Shown here: piece by piece, positions 25,593-34,107 of the stretch
Numbering within the stretch: position 1 is the first letter of the stretch
How the letters are laid out: every line of letters begins with the position of its first letter
NCBI GenBank assembly: GCA_905234265.1
Contig: CAJOHJ010000004.1
Location: 297,893 to 361,892 of the forward strand
From: an uncultured Prevotella sp.
GTDB lineage: Bacteria > Bacteroidota > Bacteroidia > Bacteroidales > Bacteroidaceae
Length of the DNA stretch: 64,000 nt
Direction: 5' to 3'
Made by a program: the position numbers and the translations under genes
Notes under the pieces: model-generated
What the model saw: only the letters and a program-made list of their open reading frames with translations
Told to the model about the DNA's origin: nothing
The model's database searches: none

Positions 25593-27346
25593 AGCTTTAA
25601 GTATTTTCTCTGTTTTATTTTTCTTGCCAGCAGCTGGCGCCGCTCTTCGGCATCGGCGTCGTCGCTGTTGATTTTGTCTGCTGCCTGTTGCCACTTGGCG
25701 ACGGCTGCTTCCACGTCGCCGGTGTGGTAGTATATGTCGCCGGCATGCTCAAGAAGCACCGACGAGCTGTCGTTGTCGTATTTCAGTGTCTGGTCGATGT
25801 ATATCTTGGCCTCCGCATAGCGTTCCTGCATGAAGAGTATCCAGGCGTAGGTGTCCAGATAAGTTGCGTTCTTTGGCTGTGCCTTTATGGTGGTGTACGA
25901 CATGCGCTCGGCCTTGTCGAGCTGTTCGCCGCGCAGGCTGAGGTAGTAGGCGTAGTTGTTCAGGCATCCTATGTTGTCGCTCTTCCACACCAGGCAGGAG
26001 TCGTAGGCTGCGAAGGCTTCGCTGACCATGCCTTTCTGGTGCATGATGTCGCCCATCATGGAGTAGAAGTCGCTGACCATTTCCGGGTCGCTGTGGTCGC
26101 CGATGACGCTGATGCCGTTCTGGAAGGCGTCGAGTGCGGCGTCGTTGTCGCCCTGCTGGTAGAGAGCAATGCCCTGGTAATAGTAGAACGTCATCTCCGT
26201 AGGCGTGTAGCTGCGTGCGTCCTGGCAGAGCTTTATCACCTCATTGCGGTCGCCCTTGTCCCATGCGTAGCCGACGAGCTGCAGGCGTGCGTTGACATTG
26301 TCGGGCGACAGCTCGATGGCTTTGTAGAGCATGGCGGTGACGCTGTCGGCGGGCATTTCCTTCATGCGCATGTATGCGGCGCACAAGATTGCCATGTCGC
26401 CGTTCTTCTGCGGCTGTGCAAGGATTTTGTGGAACAGCGACAGCACTCTCACGGAGTCGCCTCCGGCAGCCTCGCTCTCGTTGACGATCTGCCGCAGCAT
26501 CTGCAGGCGGTCTTCGATGCCTATATTGGGGTTGACGACTATTCCCTCGGCGATGGCTGCTGCCTGTGCGCTGTCGCCGGTGGCGGAGCAGTGCGACATC
26601 ATGGCCAGCAGGGCGTTGATGTTGTCCGGCTCAGCCTTCAGTATTCCGTTCAGCAGCTTGAGGGCCTTCTTCTTCTGTCCGTTGCTGTAGAGCGTGGTGG
26701 CGTAGAGCGTGCGGTAGTTCTGGTCGTTGGGGAACTGGTCGGTGAGCAGCTTTATCTCGCGGATGGCAGATTTCTGGTCGCCTTTCTTGTTGTATAGCTG
26801 GCTCTTGGCGATTGACGTGCGCTCGCTGACGCCCTCGATGGCCTCCAGCCGCGACAGGGCGCCGATGGCCTTGTCGTAGTCGTCGGTGCGCTCATAGAGC
26901 TGCACGAGCAGTGCCAGCAGCTCGCTGCGGCTGTGGCTGAACTCGTAGAGCTGCTCGATGGTCTGGGCGGCACTCGCATATTCGCGGTTGTTGATGTATC
27001 CGTTGGCAAGGGTTTCAAGATACGTCGGATTCTCCGGCTCCAGGTCGGCGGCGCGGCGCACCATCAGCAGGGCCTTTTCCTTCTTCTTGAGCCTCTCAAA
27101 GTATTGCGACAGGAAGAAGTAGGCCTCTGAGCGCGTGGAGTCCAGCTCGGTGCAGTGGTTGAGCAGGTCGAAGGCAGCGTCGTCGTTGCCCTTCTGGTGC
27201 TGGCACATGGCCTCGAGGAACAGCTCGTCGTAGAGACGGCGGTCGCCCTGTGCCGCCGACGTGAGAGGCGACAGCAGACAGGCGGCGAGTACTGTCAGCA
27301 CCCTTACCGTCCACAGACGTTTTCCGTTGTTCCTGCTTCCTCTCAT
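25589..27346 (-). CDS. Tetratricopeptide-repeat envelope protein
   Basis: 585 aa. A signal peptide ends near residue 32 (VLTVLAACLLSPLTSAAQG). The rest is built of TPR-type helices from about 35 to 560, for example AYFFLSQYFERLKKKEKALLMVRRAADLEPENPTY and TFYYYQGIALYQQGDNDAALDAFQNGI. TPR arrays mediate protein-protein contacts. It starts 1 bp after the dut stop and overlaps the next gene by ATGA. I infer that it and the DUF4292 lipoprotein work together at the envelope; no partner can be named. Confidence 0.88.
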   Translation of the reverse strand: MRGSRNNGKRLWTVRVLTVLAACLLSPLTSAAQGDRRLYDELFLEAMCQHQKGNDDAAFDLLNHCTELDSTRSEAYFFLSQYFERLKKKEKALLMVRRAADLEPENPTYLETLANGYINNREYASAAQTIEQLYEFSHSRSELLALLVQLYERTDDYDKAIGALSRLEAIEGVSERTSIAKSQLYNKKGDQKSAIREIKLLTDQFPNDQNYRTLYATTLYSNGQKKKALKLLNGILKAEPDNINALLAMMSHCSATGDSAQAAAIAEGIVVNPNIGIEDRLQMLRQIVNESEAAGGDSVRVLSLFHKILAQPQKNGDMAILCAAYMRMKEMPADSVTAMLYKAIELSPDNVNARLQLVGYAWDKGDRNEVIKLCQDARSYTPTEMTFYYYQGIALYQQGDNDAALDAFQNGISVIGDHSDPEMVSDFYSMMGDIMHQKGMVSEAFAAYDSCLVWKSDNIGCLNNYAYYLSLRGEQLDKAERMSYTTIKAQPKNATYLDTYAWILFMQERYAEAKIYIDQTLKYDNDSSSVLLEHAGDIYYHTGDVEAAVAKWQQAADKINSDDADAEERRQLLARKIKQRKYLKL

Positions 27347-27347
27347 G

Positions 27348-27785
27348 TCACTTCACTCCCGTGTGTCCGTATCCGCCGGCGCCGCGCTCGGTGTCGTCAA
27401 GCACGTCGACGCTCACCAGCTCGGCCTGCTCGCAGCGTGCAATGACCATCTGCGCAATGCGCTCGCCGTCGGCAATGGTGAACTCCTGGTCTGAAAGGTT
27501 CACCAGCACCACTCCCAGCTCGCCGCGGTAGTCGGCGTCTATCGTGCCGGGCGTGTTCAGCACGGTGATGCCGTGCTTCAGTGCCAGTCCGCTGCGTGGG
27601 CGCACCTGTGCCTCGTAGCCCTCTGGCAGCGCCATGAAGAGGCCTGTGGGAATGAGCCTGCGCTCAAGCGGCCTGAGCGTTATGCTTTCTGTGAGATTGG
27701 CGCGCAGGTCCATGCCTGCGCTCTGGCTTGTGGCGTATGCCGGCAGCGCGTGGTGGCTCCGGTTAATGATGTTTATCTTTATCAT
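27348..27785 (-). CDS. dut: Deoxyuridine 5'-triphosphate nucleotidohydrolase (dUTPase)
   Basis: 145 aa trimeric dUTPase that converts dUTP to dUMP and pyrophosphate, keeping uracil out of DNA and feeding thymidylate synthesis. The five motifs appear in order: [10 protein letters not shown] (about 22-31), [40 protein letters not shown], and the C-terminal arm [13 protein letters not shown]. It is the first gene of the dut-TPR-DUF4292-EnvC-helicase operon and has a strong Bacteroidota promoter about 53 bp upstream. Confidence 0.97.
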   Translation of the reverse strand: MIKINIINRSHHALPAYATSQSAGMDLRANLTESITLRPLERRLIPTGLFMALPEGYEAQVRPRSGLALKHGITVLNTPGTIDADYRGELGVVLVNLSDQEFTIADGERIAQMVIARCEQAELVSVDVLDDTERGAGGYGHTGVK

Positions 27786-27837
27786 GCGTTTGACAGCCCC
27801 TGCTGGTTATCAGTCTGCGTCAGGGTAAAATACATTG

Positions 27838-27869
27838 CAAAGGTAGCGTAAAACTGCAGAAACACCAAA
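27838..27869 (-). promoter_or_regulatory. Bacteroidota promoter of the dut operon
   Basis: On the minus strand TTTG (27866-27869), a 20-bp spacer, then TACCTTTG (27838-27845). This is a full match to the Bacteroides consensus TTTG-N19-21-TAnnTTTG, about 50 bp before the dut ATG. Confidence 0.88.
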
Positions 27870-28430
27870 CATTTAGCAAAAATTATGGTTTATCCAGAAG
27901 ATAGTTCTTAAAGGCTTCCTCTTTTCTTGCCGAGGCCGCGATGGCTCTCCGCGTGAAAAGAAAAAAATTTACAATTTTTCGTTTTAAAGCCCCTGAGATT
28001 TGCATGGCGGTCAGCAAGCCCACTCTCGGCTGCAAATTCGCGAGTTTTGCGGTGTTTGAATTATTCTATTGATTTTCAGCCGTTTATCACGCGCTCCCCG
28101 ATTTTTTACCGCATCTGAGCAGTTTTTCCAAGCCACTTACGGAATTATCTCTGCATGTTACAAAATTATCTCTGCATGTTACGGATTTTTCTCCGTAAGA
28201 AAATTCCGTGAGTGCCTTTCTCTCCATCGCTAAATGACATGAAATCTTCAAAAGAGAATAGGAAAAATCTCCGAAAACCGCACAAAACCACATAGAATGT
28301 GCAAAAAACAATCGTTTTCAGGCACTCGCTTTTCCAAATTATGGGTCTGAAAAATCCAGCATCTTTATCTCCCCCGATTTTTTAGCCCAGAAATTGCCGA
28401 CACGAAATCACGGTAATTTTTCTTGACAAC
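27870..28430. other. AT-rich intergenic region
   Basis: More AT-rich than its surroundings. It holds a 21-bp repeat array (28137-28199) and poly-A/T runs. I find no gene in it: the 74-aa track ORF at 28087-28311 is mostly translated repeat (VTCRDN words). Confidence 0.6.
28137..28199 (-). repeat. Dispersed 21-bp repeat array, copy 3 (dut / DUF4160 gap)
   Basis: Three units in minus orientation start at 28137, 28158 and 28179, each beginning TTAC. The first two contain AATTATCTCTGCATG. The third is degenerate and forms a hairpin TTACGGA-TTTTTC-TCCGTAA. Confidence 0.88.
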
Positions 28431-28775
28431 GTGACATTCGCAATCATTAGGAAGGCGCTGAAAATGACGGAAAAAGTCTGTCAGATGAGAAAAAAGAACT
28501 TCTTGGCTTGGTGGTATAAAAATTTATACCTATATTTGCACTGTTACTTTTTAGATGAACATGAGCCTATCCATGTGCATATTAATGCTAACGGGAAGTT
28601 GGCAAAGATTGCACTTGATCCGGAGATAGAACTGATTTACAATCACGGACTTAAGGAGCAGGAACTGAAAAAAGGCCATCGAAACATCTATGGTATCTCC
28701 AAACCCAGCGAACAGCGACTTAAGCAAATCAGGGAGGCGTTTCACTTTTTTGGCCGCGAACTGCTGACAGCATGA
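28431..28775 (+). CDS. DUF4160-like protein, 5' end unclear or eroded
   Basis: The open frame covers 114 codons, but only the part from about residue 35 looks like a protein family. FLDEHEPIHVHINANGKLAKI matches the DUF4160 core (DHxPPHxHV) and the end REAFHFFGREL matches its closing helix. No in-frame ATG lies close before the core. A TATATTTG promoter-like box falls inside the frame just upstream, so the N-terminus has probably been lost or starts at a rare codon. DUF4160 genes often sit with a DUF2442 partner as possible toxin-antitoxin modules; no partner is present. It lies in an AT-rich island, which fits past transfer. Confidence 0.5.
   Translation: MTFAIIRKALKMTEKVCQMRKKNFLAWWYKNLYLYLHCYFLDEHEPIHVHINANGKLAKIALDPEIELIYNHGLKEQELKKGHRNIYGISKPSEQRLKQIREAFHFFGRELLTA
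28531..28538 (+). promoter_or_regulatory. Possible -7 box TATATTTG before the DUF4160 core
   Basis: It matches TAnnTTTG but has no good TTTG at the -33 position. It lies inside the DUF4160 frame, which is why the annotated start of that frame is doubtful. Confidence 0.4.
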
Positions 28776-28802
28776 GAAGATAAAGCTGTCCGGGCGGTTC
28801 CC

Positions 28803-29567
28803 TTACGGCTGGCTTTCGCCCTCAACGTACTCTTCGAGGAACATGTGCTCACCGTCGTAGACGGCATAGGTGAACTGCGAAATCCAGTCGCCGATAATCA
28901 GCAGGCGTGTGTTGCGCCCTATCTTCTGGTCAAGCTCAATGTGGCGGTGGCCGAAGATGAAGTAGTCGATGTTGGGATGCTTCTCGATGTAGCTGCGCGC
29001 GAAAATGAGCAGCGGCTCACGGTCTTCGCCCATGTAGGCAACGTCGTTCAGCTCCTTGTGTTTCATGTAGCTGTGCTTGGCCCATGCCAGCCCGAAGCCC
29101 ATGCCCCACCGCGGATGAAGCGCAGAGAAGAGCCACTGGCACGTGCGATTGTGGAATATGCTGCGTATTATCTTAAATCCGCGGCCTTCGTCGCCCAGCC
29201 CGTCGCCATGAGCCAGAAAGAACTCGTGGCCGTAGATTTCTACAGTCTGCGGCTGACGGTGCAGAATGACGCCACACTCCTTTTCCAGATATTCATAGGC
29301 CCAGATGTCGTGGTTGCCGATGAAGTAATGCACTTCCACGCCGGCGTCGGTAAGCTCCGAGAGTTTGCCGAGAAAGCGCGTGAAGCCCTTAGGCACTACG
29401 TAGCGGTATTCATACCAGAAGTCGAACATGTCGCCAAGCAGATAGATGGCGGCAGCCTTCTCCTTGATGTTGTCGAGGAAACGGACAAGACGGCGCTCCT
29501 GCATGCGCTGATGAGGAACGGCAAGCGAACCCAGGTGGGCGTCGGAAAGAAAATAAACGTTCTTCAT
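28803..29567 (-). CDS. lpxH: UDP-2,3-diacylglucosamine diphosphatase
   Basis: 254 aa calcineurin-like metallophosphatase of lipid A synthesis. It hydrolyses UDP-2,3-diacylglucosamine to lipid X and UMP at the inner membrane. Metal-binding motifs in order are SDAHLG (about 7-12), LGDMFDFW, GNHD, AHGDGLGD and FGHRH. Length matches LpxH rather than LpxI. It is 14 bp downstream of the DUF59 gene, probably co-transcribed. Confidence 0.92.
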   Translation of the reverse strand: MKNVYFLSDAHLGSLAVPHQRMQERRLVRFLDNIKEKAAAIYLLGDMFDFWYEYRYVVPKGFTRFLGKLSELTDAGVEVHYFIGNHDIWAYEYLEKECGVILHRQPQTVEIYGHEFFLAHGDGLGDEGRGFKIIRSIFHNRTCQWLFSALHPRWGMGFGLAWAKHSYMKHKELNDVAYMGEDREPLLIFARSYIEKHPNIDYFIFGHRHIELDQKIGRNTRLLIIGDWISQFTYAVYDGEHMFLEEYVEGESQP

Positions 29568-29581
29568 CCTAAAACAGTGAA

Positions 29582-29902
29582 TTAGTCAAACCCCAGCTCG
29601 ACACGCGCCTCCTCAGACATCATCGACTGGTCCCACGCAGGCTCGAACACAAGGTTGACGGTGCATGCGCTGATGCCGTCGACGCTTTCCACCTTGGTGC
29701 GGACATCCTCAAGGATGAAGTCGGCAGCAGGGCAGTTGGGGGCTGTGAAAGTCATGTCCAGCTCGGCGTTGCCGTCGTCCTGGACGTCTATCTTGTAAAT
29801 CATGCCAAGGTCGTAGACGTTGACAGGAATTTCAGGATCGTAGACGGTTTTCAGCACGTCTACGATCCTTTCTTCTATAAGTGTCTTCTCTTCTTGTGTC
29901 AC
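29582..29902 (-). CDS. MIP18/DUF59 family metal-sulfur cluster assembly factor
   Basis: 106 aa from a GTG start at 29902. The DUF59 fold signature is VLKTVYDPEIPVNVYDLGMIYKI (about 13-35), followed by DMTFTAPNCPAADFI with the conserved cysteine, and NLVFEPAWDQSMMSEEARVELGF at the end. Family members (SufT, PaaD, MIP18) help build or insert Fe-S clusters. No suf genes are in the window, so the exact role is open. Confidence 0.9.
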   Translation of the reverse strand: MTQEEKTLIEERIVDVLKTVYDPEIPVNVYDLGMIYKIDVQDDGNAELDMTFTAPNCPAADFILEDVRTKVESVDGISACTVNLVFEPAWDQSMMSEEARVELGFD

Positions 29903-29958
29903 AGGCAGTGTCTTCTGTTCGTTGAAAGGATGGTCAGCAGGCCATCGGGCCTGACGGA

Positions 29959-31452
29959 CTACTTTGAAGCATTGATAATGTCAAGCACCACCGTCACGTC
30001 TGTGATGTTTATCTCACCGTCGCTGTTGGCGTCGGCAGCCGTCTCCACTAAGTCTGCGGAGGGTTTGCCGTTAATCTTGTCAAGAATGTAGGTGACGTCG
30101 GTGATGTTCACCTCGCCGTCGCCGTTGGCATCGCCGGCAATGGCATTGCTGCCGACGAGGTCGAGCCACACTATGTCGGAGCGCTGCTCCACGCCGCCGC
30201 CGCGGTATATCACCTGCACGCCGATGCGCTGGAACTCCTTGGAGTCTTCATAGAAGGCTATCTGCTCGCCGTAGGCAAAGAAGTCGTAGTTGTCGGCAAA
30301 CGTGTAGGGAATTTCTGTCATTGTTGCCTCCGGCAGTTCAAGATAGACAGACTTCTTGAACTCGTAAGGCGCTACGGTGCCGTTGATGTCGGTATAAATC
30401 TGGTACGACATCTTGTCGGCAACCATGGGAGTGCCGTCGGTGTCGTTGATGTCGATGCTCACCTTCAGCATGGCGTATCCGTAGCTGTCGTCGTAGGGCT
30501 GCCAGCCAATGATGGTCGGGTTGGCGGGCGTGGCGACTTTCTCCGTGGGCTTGCTGATGGTTATGCCGGCATACACCTCGTAGGGAGCCATCGTCGTCTT
30601 GGAGCTGTTGAACACCAGATAGCGGCTGCCGCCCTTGATGGTCTTCGACGTGGCGTCGTAGTCGCAGACAAAATCACTCAGTTCGCCGAAGTACTGTCCT
30701 GCCATGTAGACTTTTGCCGGATAGCTAAGCACAAGCTGTCCCTGCGTGAATGTAATCTCGCCCTCCTGCAGCTGGCCCTTTATCCATGCTGTGGGCATGA
30801 GGCTGAAGAGTCCCTGGATGTACACCTCGTTGGAACTGGTGAAGCCTACCTTCACGCTGCGCGTGACGCTTTCCATGCCGGCAACGCTGCCGTCGCTTTC
30901 ATAAAGTATGTTTGAGGCCTTGAAGACCCAGTCTTCGGTCTGAAGGTCGCTGGGAGCGGTGACAACCTCTTCCACTACCGGCTCGTCCTTCGTGATGACT
31001 ACCGGGTAGAAATAGCAGTAGGGGGCGAAAGTGTCCACGGTGCTGTTCATCAGCACATAGCAGGTTGCGGTAAATGCCTTTGTGTCGCTGTTGTAGCTGA
31101 AGGTGACGTCGGTGATAGCCTCACCGTCGGATGTGCCGCAGAAGTAGAACGGATTGTTGCCGTAGTTGCCCTGGAACTGTCCGTTGGCGAAGACGTAGGA
31201 GTCGCCGCTCTTTGTGCCTTTTACCCAGGCGCCGCCATTCATGGGGTTGGGGAATTTGAAGTATACGTCGTTGCCGTCGAAGACCACGTCCATGGCTTCT
31301 GCCACTTCCTCGTTGCCGCCGCTGTATGTCATTCTGGAGGTGATGAACCACGACTCCACGGCAGCAGTGCTGGGAGGTGTCACTAAGGACTGTGCAAAAC
31401 TCATGGCAGTCGACAGGGCTGCCATGAGTAGTATTAATGTGCGTTTTGTCAT
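29959..31452 (-). CDS. Secreted protein with C-terminal dockerin-like repeats
   Basis: 497 aa. Signal peptide MTKRTLILLMAALSTAMSFAQ. Two similar beta-rich domains follow (about 25-160 and 165-290), each containing a WFITSRM/WVFKAS opening and an APYCYFYP or APYEVYAG close. A further domain ends near 425. The end (about 437-497) has two 24-residue loops, GDANGDGEVNITDVTYILD and DANSDGEINITDVTVVLDI, with the Ca-binding pattern of type I dockerin. In Bacteroidales such ends are common without cellulosomes. It is 22 bp after the T9SS-cargo gene, so they are probably co-expressed. Function unknown. Confidence 0.82.
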   Translation of the reverse strand: MTKRTLILLMAALSTAMSFAQSLVTPPSTAAVESWFITSRMTYSGGNEEVAEAMDVVFDGNDVYFKFPNPMNGGAWVKGTKSGDSYVFANGQFQGNYGNNPFYFCGTSDGEAITDVTFSYNSDTKAFTATCYVLMNSTVDTFAPYCYFYPVVITKDEPVVEEVVTAPSDLQTEDWVFKASNILYESDGSVAGMESVTRSVKVGFTSSNEVYIQGLFSLMPTAWIKGQLQEGEITFTQGQLVLSYPAKVYMAGQYFGELSDFVCDYDATSKTIKGGSRYLVFNSSKTTMAPYEVYAGITISKPTEKVATPANPTIIGWQPYDDSYGYAMLKVSIDINDTDGTPMVADKMSYQIYTDINGTVAPYEFKKSVYLELPEATMTEIPYTFADNYDFFAYGEQIAFYEDSKEFQRIGVQVIYRGGGVEQRSDIVWLDLVGSNAIAGDANGDGEVNITDVTYILDKINGKPSADLVETAADANSDGEINITDVTVVLDIINASK

Positions 31453-31474
31453 TGCAATAGTGATTATGCTTTCT

Positions 31475-33919
31475 TTACTTGATGACGACCTTACGGGCCT
31501 TGTTGCCCTGGCGGACTACGTAGATGCCCGGCGTGAGCTGTCCGCTGACGCGGCGGCCGCGCAGGTCGTAGATGGCTGTCACGTTGTTGTCGGAGGCAAT
31601 GCTGACGATGTCGATGCCGGCAATGATGTCAAGGCTCATAGCGTTGGAGGCTGCCGACTCTTTGCCGTCGTAGAGGGCGGTAACGGTGTAGACGTCGGTG
31701 TTGCGTGCACGGGCGTCGGTGTATGTCAGCTCGCTGGCTCCAACAGTCTTCACGAGAGTGCCGTTACGGTAGATGTTGTAGCCGCTGACGGTCTGTGCCT
31801 TGCCCTGGAACTCAATGTCGTCGACCATAAGCACGAAGCCGGCCTTGCTGCAGCACTGCAGGGCGAAGTGCTTGGCACCTGCAGGCAGCTGAGCGGTATA
31901 CTTGGTCCACTGTGTGCTGCTGACCTTGATGGTATCCACGGCAACAGTGTAGCCAGTTGTCGGGTCGACGCCGTCGCCGGTGGTGTAAAGAACGCGCATC
32001 AGTTCCTGATAGTTGGCTTCTGTCTCGTAGCCGGTGGCAGTGCTGCCCTTGTAGCCGCGGGCCCAGAAGCTGATGGTCTGAGCCTCACCGTTCAGCTCGG
32101 GAGAAATCATGTAGTCGTCGTTGGCAACCTGATGGCCTCCGGCTTCGGTGTTGTCGGGCACTGCTGTCCACCATGCAGCGAAGTATTGCTCTCCGCTGTG
32201 AGGCTTGAACATGTCGGCGCTGCCGGTAAGATTGATGCCGGCCTTCTCAGGGTTGAAGACGATGAAGGCTTTCGGTGTGTTCCAGTTGGGATAGTCGGTG
32301 GCGTCGTTCCAAGAGTTAGGACGCTGGGTGTAGCCCTTGTCGCCGTCGTACATTGTCCAGTCGCCAAGTCCGTCGTATGTGAAGGCGGCATAGCCTTCAG
32401 CACCGTCGGTGATGTGGCCGTTGGGGTTGCTCCATGAAAGCTGTATGCCATTGCCGCTGACGGCACCGTTGAGAACGACGGTGGGCAGCTGCTCGGCAGG
32501 AAGCACGATGAGGGTTTCCTCTTCGCTGGTGTTGTTGCGCAGTTCCTCGTCATTGGCATTCACCACTTCGGCATATATGGCCAGCTGTCCGGCAGCTGTG
32601 GGAGCGGTGAACGGAATGGTGAGGGTCTGCAGTGCGCTCGGGTCAAGATTGTCCACGGGGTCGTCGCTGTCGCGGTCGATGGTGGCTGCCAGCTGTCCGC
32701 CGACGTAGAGGTTCACCTTATAGTCGCGGGCCAGCACCTTGGTGAGGCCGATGTTCTTGATGCGCACCTGTACGGACGACTGCTGGCCGGCCTTCAGCTG
32801 TGCCGGGGCGCTGATGAGTTCGCAGGTCTGGTCGATGTTCTTCTTTGTGAAGGCATCGTTCACGAAGATGCCAGTGAGCTGCATCTTTCCGTAGCGGTTG
32901 ACAACGGGGTTCAGCGGGTCGGAGTAGTCAACGTCGACAAAGTCTGTCTGGCTGATGAGCGTAGCCTCGCCGGTCTGTGTGTTTATCTCGTAGAGGCCGG
33001 TGTCGCGTCCGCCGTCGGCAACGCTCAGGGTGTTGTTGGTGCCGTCGGTGGCTGCAGAGGCCTTGCCGTTGTTCATGAAGCCTATCCAGTAGAGCTTGTC
33101 GGTGCGATAGTCAAACGTTGCAGACATGGGGCGCTGCTGGCTGGTGAAGCCTACGTTGCCGATGGTGGTCATTTGGCCGTTCTTCTTGTTGATGGTGTAC
33201 ACGTTGCCGCTGGCGTCGATGGCATAGACTTCGCCCTTGGAGTTGATGGCTATGCAGCGCGGTGCACCGTAGATGATGCCTTCCTGCGAGATGTTCTTTA
33301 CCTTCAGAGTGGCAAGGTCCAGTTCGCCGAACTTGTAGGTGGAGCCTGTATAGAAAATGCCATATATCTTATCGTACAACGGGTCGTACGTCAAGTCGAT
33401 GGGCTGTGTGGTCATGGTGCCTATCTCTTTGTACTGCACGTTGGTGTATTTGCCCTGTGCGTCCAGGTCCCACGTCCATTTGCGAACCTTCACGACGTAT
33501 GTCTCCGAGCCATACTCGCTGTCCATATTGTCTTCCCATCCGGATTCGCTGATGAAGAAAGAGTAGTATGCGTCGCCAGTGTATACTCCGGCGGCATTGC
33601 TGAAGAGGATGTGGTTGCGGATGGGGAAGTCGTTGACCCACAGTTTCTTGTCGGTGGCTGTGCCAGCTGCCGTCGGGTTGACGCCGAATTCCATGAGGCC
33701 GTAGTTGTAGGGATTTTCTTGTGTGCCAAGGCCTACGATCTGTTGCGTCCAGCCGGTGGTGCCGTCGTGGATGTCGCGGCCGTAGTAGTACCAGTTGATG
33801 ATGGAGCCGCTGATGAATATCGGATATTCAGCGGTCTGGGCAGTTGCCTGCTGTGGTACAGCGAGGAGGCTTACCAATGCTCCTGCGAGAAGCTGTCTGT
33901 AGTGAGTAAAGATTTTCAT
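31475..33919 (-). CDS. Type IX secretion cargo protein with choice-of-anchor J domain
   Basis: 814 aa with a signal peptide ending near AQQATAQ (about 28). A propeller-like region covers about 120-340 (YKFGELDLATLKVKNISQEG). A CARDB-like segment at about 375-470 reads LKAGQQSSVQVRIKNIGLTKV. A jelly-roll of the choice-of-anchor J type at about 500-700 has YMISPELNGEAQTISFWARG and VLMVDDIEFQG. A fibronectin-like stretch follows. The last 50 residues (AIYDLRGRRVSGQLTPGIYVVR to KARKVVIK) are a type A T9SS sorting domain. The protein should cross the outer membrane by the Por system and attach to the surface. Its ligand is not evident. Confidence 0.85.
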   Translation of the reverse strand: MKIFTHYRQLLAGALVSLLAVPQQATAQTAEYPIFISGSIINWYYYGRDIHDGTTGWTQQIVGLGTQENPYNYGLMEFGVNPTAAGTATDKKLWVNDFPIRNHILFSNAAGVYTGDAYYSFFISESGWEDNMDSEYGSETYVVKVRKWTWDLDAQGKYTNVQYKEIGTMTTQPIDLTYDPLYDKIYGIFYTGSTYKFGELDLATLKVKNISQEGIIYGAPRCIAINSKGEVYAIDASGNVYTINKKNGQMTTIGNVGFTSQQRPMSATFDYRTDKLYWIGFMNNGKASAATDGTNNTLSVADGGRDTGLYEINTQTGEATLISQTDFVDVDYSDPLNPVVNRYGKMQLTGIFVNDAFTKKNIDQTCELISAPAQLKAGQQSSVQVRIKNIGLTKVLARDYKVNLYVGGQLAATIDRDSDDPVDNLDPSALQTLTIPFTAPTAAGQLAIYAEVVNANDEELRNNTSEEETLIVLPAEQLPTVVLNGAVSGNGIQLSWSNPNGHITDGAEGYAAFTYDGLGDWTMYDGDKGYTQRPNSWNDATDYPNWNTPKAFIVFNPEKAGINLTGSADMFKPHSGEQYFAAWWTAVPDNTEAGGHQVANDDYMISPELNGEAQTISFWARGYKGSTATGYETEANYQELMRVLYTTGDGVDPTTGYTVAVDTIKVSSTQWTKYTAQLPAGAKHFALQCCSKAGFVLMVDDIEFQGKAQTVSGYNIYRNGTLVKTVGASELTYTDARARNTDVYTVTALYDGKESAASNAMSLDIIAGIDIVSIASDNNVTAIYDLRGRRVSGQLTPGIYVVRQGNKARKVVIK

Positions 33920-34000
33920 ATTAGTTTCCTTTTTGTTTTTCTTACATTTGTTTAGTTAGTTTTTTGTGATGTTGTGGCATAAAATATTGCCAAAGTGGGG

Positions 34001-34033
34001 CAAAATTACAACATCTTTTAAAAACTATGCAAA
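34001..34033 (-). promoter_or_regulatory. Bacteroidota promoter of the T9SS-cargo gene
   Basis: Minus strand: TTTG (34030-34033), 21-bp spacer, TAATTTTG (34001-34008). It lies about 80 bp before the start codon at 33919. Confidence 0.8.
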
Positions 34034-34107
34034 TTTTTGGTAAGAAAATGCAGAAAATGTAAGTTTTTTAACAGAAAAACCTCTAAATTGTAATTTTTGT
34101 CGGCAAG

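Noticed and set aside
25593-25694. N-terminal extension of the DUF4292 ORF
   Set aside because: Lies inside the TPR gene and removes the lipoprotein signal from the N-terminus.
28087-28311. 74-aa minus-strand ORF with VTCRDNFVTCRDN
   Set aside because: Translated copy 3 of the dispersed repeat; no start signal or family match.
29903-29958. Terminator hairpin after the dockerin-protein gene
   Set aside because: GTCAGCAGGCC/GGGCCTGAC pairs only with a bulge and has no T run in the direction of transcription.
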